Source: Bacillota bacterium
GTDB lineage: Bacteria; Bacillota; Sulfobacillia; RBS10-35; JAJYVN01
Assembly (NCBI GenBank): GCA_021791995.1
Contig: JAJYVN010000209.1
Location: 1-5,356, forward strand
DNA: 5,356 bases
Direction: 5' to 3'
Shown: piece by piece, positions 4,409 to 5,356 of the stretch
How positions within the stretch are numbered: position 1 is the first letter of the stretch
How the letters are laid out: each line of letters opens with the position of its first letter
Notes under the pieces: model-generated
The model's database searches: none
What the model saw: the letters and a program-made list of their open reading frames with translations, nothing else
Told to the model about the DNA's origin: nothing
Translations under genes and position numbers: made by a program

Positions 4409-5356
4409 TACACCCCGCCCCCCGGCTCCAATAAGAGCACGGGCTTGAGCGTCTTGCGCTCTGACATGTCCGAGAACGCCCGCTCCCAGTCCTCGAGGCG
4501 GTATGTCCGCAGACCAGGAGAGGGATCCAGCCGCCCGCGCGCCAGAAGCCGCACCACACGCTCCCATGTGCTCCAGGTGTGGCTGAATGCCCCGTGAACG
4601 TCAACCGCCTTGGCAACGATGGAGTCCAGCGGAGTGTCATATGGCTCTGGTCCCCACCCCACCTTCACCACCTGCCCACCCGGTTTGGCGAGTCCGATCG
4701 CCGCAGAAAGCGTGCGTGAAACGCCAGCCGCGTCAATCACAACATCACAGGTACTCTCATAGGTGCTCTTCCGCCACCAGTCGCCTCCCGAAACCGCAAC
4801 GGTGTCCGTGGCGCCCATGGTGCGGGCCAGAGCAAGTCGTTCGGCATCACCCGGGATGCCGATGACAACGACATCCGATGCCCCGCACAGGGAGGCGACT
4901 TGCGCGCTGAACACTCCGATCGCGCCCGGACCGATCACCCCCACGGTGTCGCCCGGCCGGACGCGCGCCCGTTCCACCACGGCGTTGAAGGCCACGCAGT
5001 AAGGCTCTGCGGTTGCTGCCACCGCATCACTCACCGGATCGGGGACGGCGTGCAGGATCTCCTGCCGAGTGACGAAGGTATCCGCCATTGAGCCGTCAAT
5101 AAGGGCCCCAAATCCCACGCGTTCAGCGCATAGATTGTACCGGCCCTCCCGGCACTGCTGGCACCTCCCGCACACATAGCGGGCTGTTTCAGAAACCACC
5201 CGTTGCCCCACCGACCAGCCCGCCACACCTTCTCCTAGTTCCACGATCTCTCCGGTCTCCTCGTGTCCGAGTGTCACGGGAAACCGCATCGGGTAGGTCT
5301 GGGTACCATGCCATACATGAACGTCACTGCCACACACACCCACCGCACGGGTCGCG
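4408..5356 (-). CDS. Zinc-dependent medium-chain alcohol/polyol dehydrogenase (5' end beyond the right edge)
   Basis: This is an NAD(P)-dependent zinc dehydrogenase of the MDR superfamily, close in type to sorbitol/L-iditol and threonine dehydrogenases. The frame is open to the right edge. Upstream of the possible GTG start at 5343 it reads ATRAVGVCGSD, the normal family run-in, so only the first 30-40 residues are likely missing. Counting from 5343, Cys4 (CGSD), His27-Glu28 (GHEETG) and Glu113 (AEPYCVAFNAV) form the catalytic zinc region. Cys58, Cys61, Cys64 and Cys72 (C-x2-C-x2-C-x7-C) form the structural zinc site. GPGAIG (138-143) is the NAD(P)-binding loop. All zinc ligands are present, so the enzyme should be active. 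The TAA at 4410-4408 overlaps the isomerase ATG by one base. It is the first visible gene of the leftward cluster, and its promoter lies outside the window. The substrate is probably a sugar alcohol or sugar derivative. Confidence 0.92.
   Translation of the reverse strand, partial: ATRAVGVCGSDVHVWHGTQTYPMRFPVTLGHEETGEIVELGEGVAGWSVGQRVVSETARYVCGRCQQCREGRYNLCAERVGFGALIDGSMADTFVTRQEILHAVPDPVSDAVAATAEPYCVAFNAVVERARVRPGDTVGVIGPGAIGVFSAQVASLCGASDVVVIGIPGDAERLALARTMGATDTVAVSGGDWWRKSTYESTCDVVIDAAGVSRTLSAAIGLAKPGGQVVKVGWGPEPYDTPLDSIVAKAVDVHGAFSHTWSTWERVVRLLARGRLDPSPGLRTYRLEDWERAFSDMSERKTLKPVLLLEPGGGV

Noticed and set aside
685..4528. Seven GGATCC sites (685, 1367, 1588, 1645, 2828, 4321, 4523), more than the roughly two expected at this GC
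   Set aside because: The window is small, several sites sit inside ordinary codon pairs, and nothing about their spacing suggests a function.
1..5356. tRNA or rRNA genes, CRISPR array, transposase or insertion-sequence ends, phage genes
   Set aside because: No repeat-spacer pattern, RNA gene signature, transposase motif or terminal inverted repeats were seen.

Overview
The window is about 61% GC by eye and tightly packed, with strong GGAGG-type ribosome binding sites and short or overlapping gene junctions, so it looks bacterial. No ribosomal, mobile or taxon-specific marker is present. An uncultured high-GC soil- or sediment-type bacterium is plausible, but I cannot assign a phylum.

The layout is two convergent gene clusters for carbohydrate chemistry. 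The left cluster, on the + strand (1-2734), holds the C-terminal part of a Gfo/Idh/MocA-family NAD(P)-dependent sugar oxidoreductase running in from the left edge, an intact DUF6807 (PmoA-like) protein, and a second Gfo/Idh/MocA oxidoreductase with an excellent ribosome binding site. The right cluster, on the - strand (5356 down to 2844), is transcribed leftward. It holds a zinc-dependent medium-chain alcohol/polyol dehydrogenase (start beyond the right edge), a xylose-isomerase-like TIM-barrel sugar isomerase/epimerase, and a small orotidine-decarboxylase-superfamily protein resembling 3-hexulose-6-phosphate synthase and 3-keto-L-gulonate-6-phosphate decarboxylase. A gap of about 109 bases separates the clusters.

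Together the genes suggest oxidation of a sugar, polyol or glycoside (three dehydrogenases), isomerisation of the keto product, and possibly a C-C bond-making or -breaking step by the decarboxylase-superfamily protein. The substrate cannot be read from the sequence, and no transporter, kinase or regulator is in view.

The most striking feature is the number of reading-frame breaks. The first Gfo gene (between 58 and 131), the second Gfo gene (between 2294 and 2369, over a run of seven C) and the synthase-like gene (between 3143 and 3096) each need a one-base correction to give a normal-length protein. The isomerase end (about 3510) may need one too. Sequencing or assembly error is the leading explanation, with true decay or programmed frameshifting as alternatives. 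The synthase-like protein also has Gln where the family's catalytic Lys is expected. I saw no clearly new biological system. The best leads are that substitution and the gene combination.
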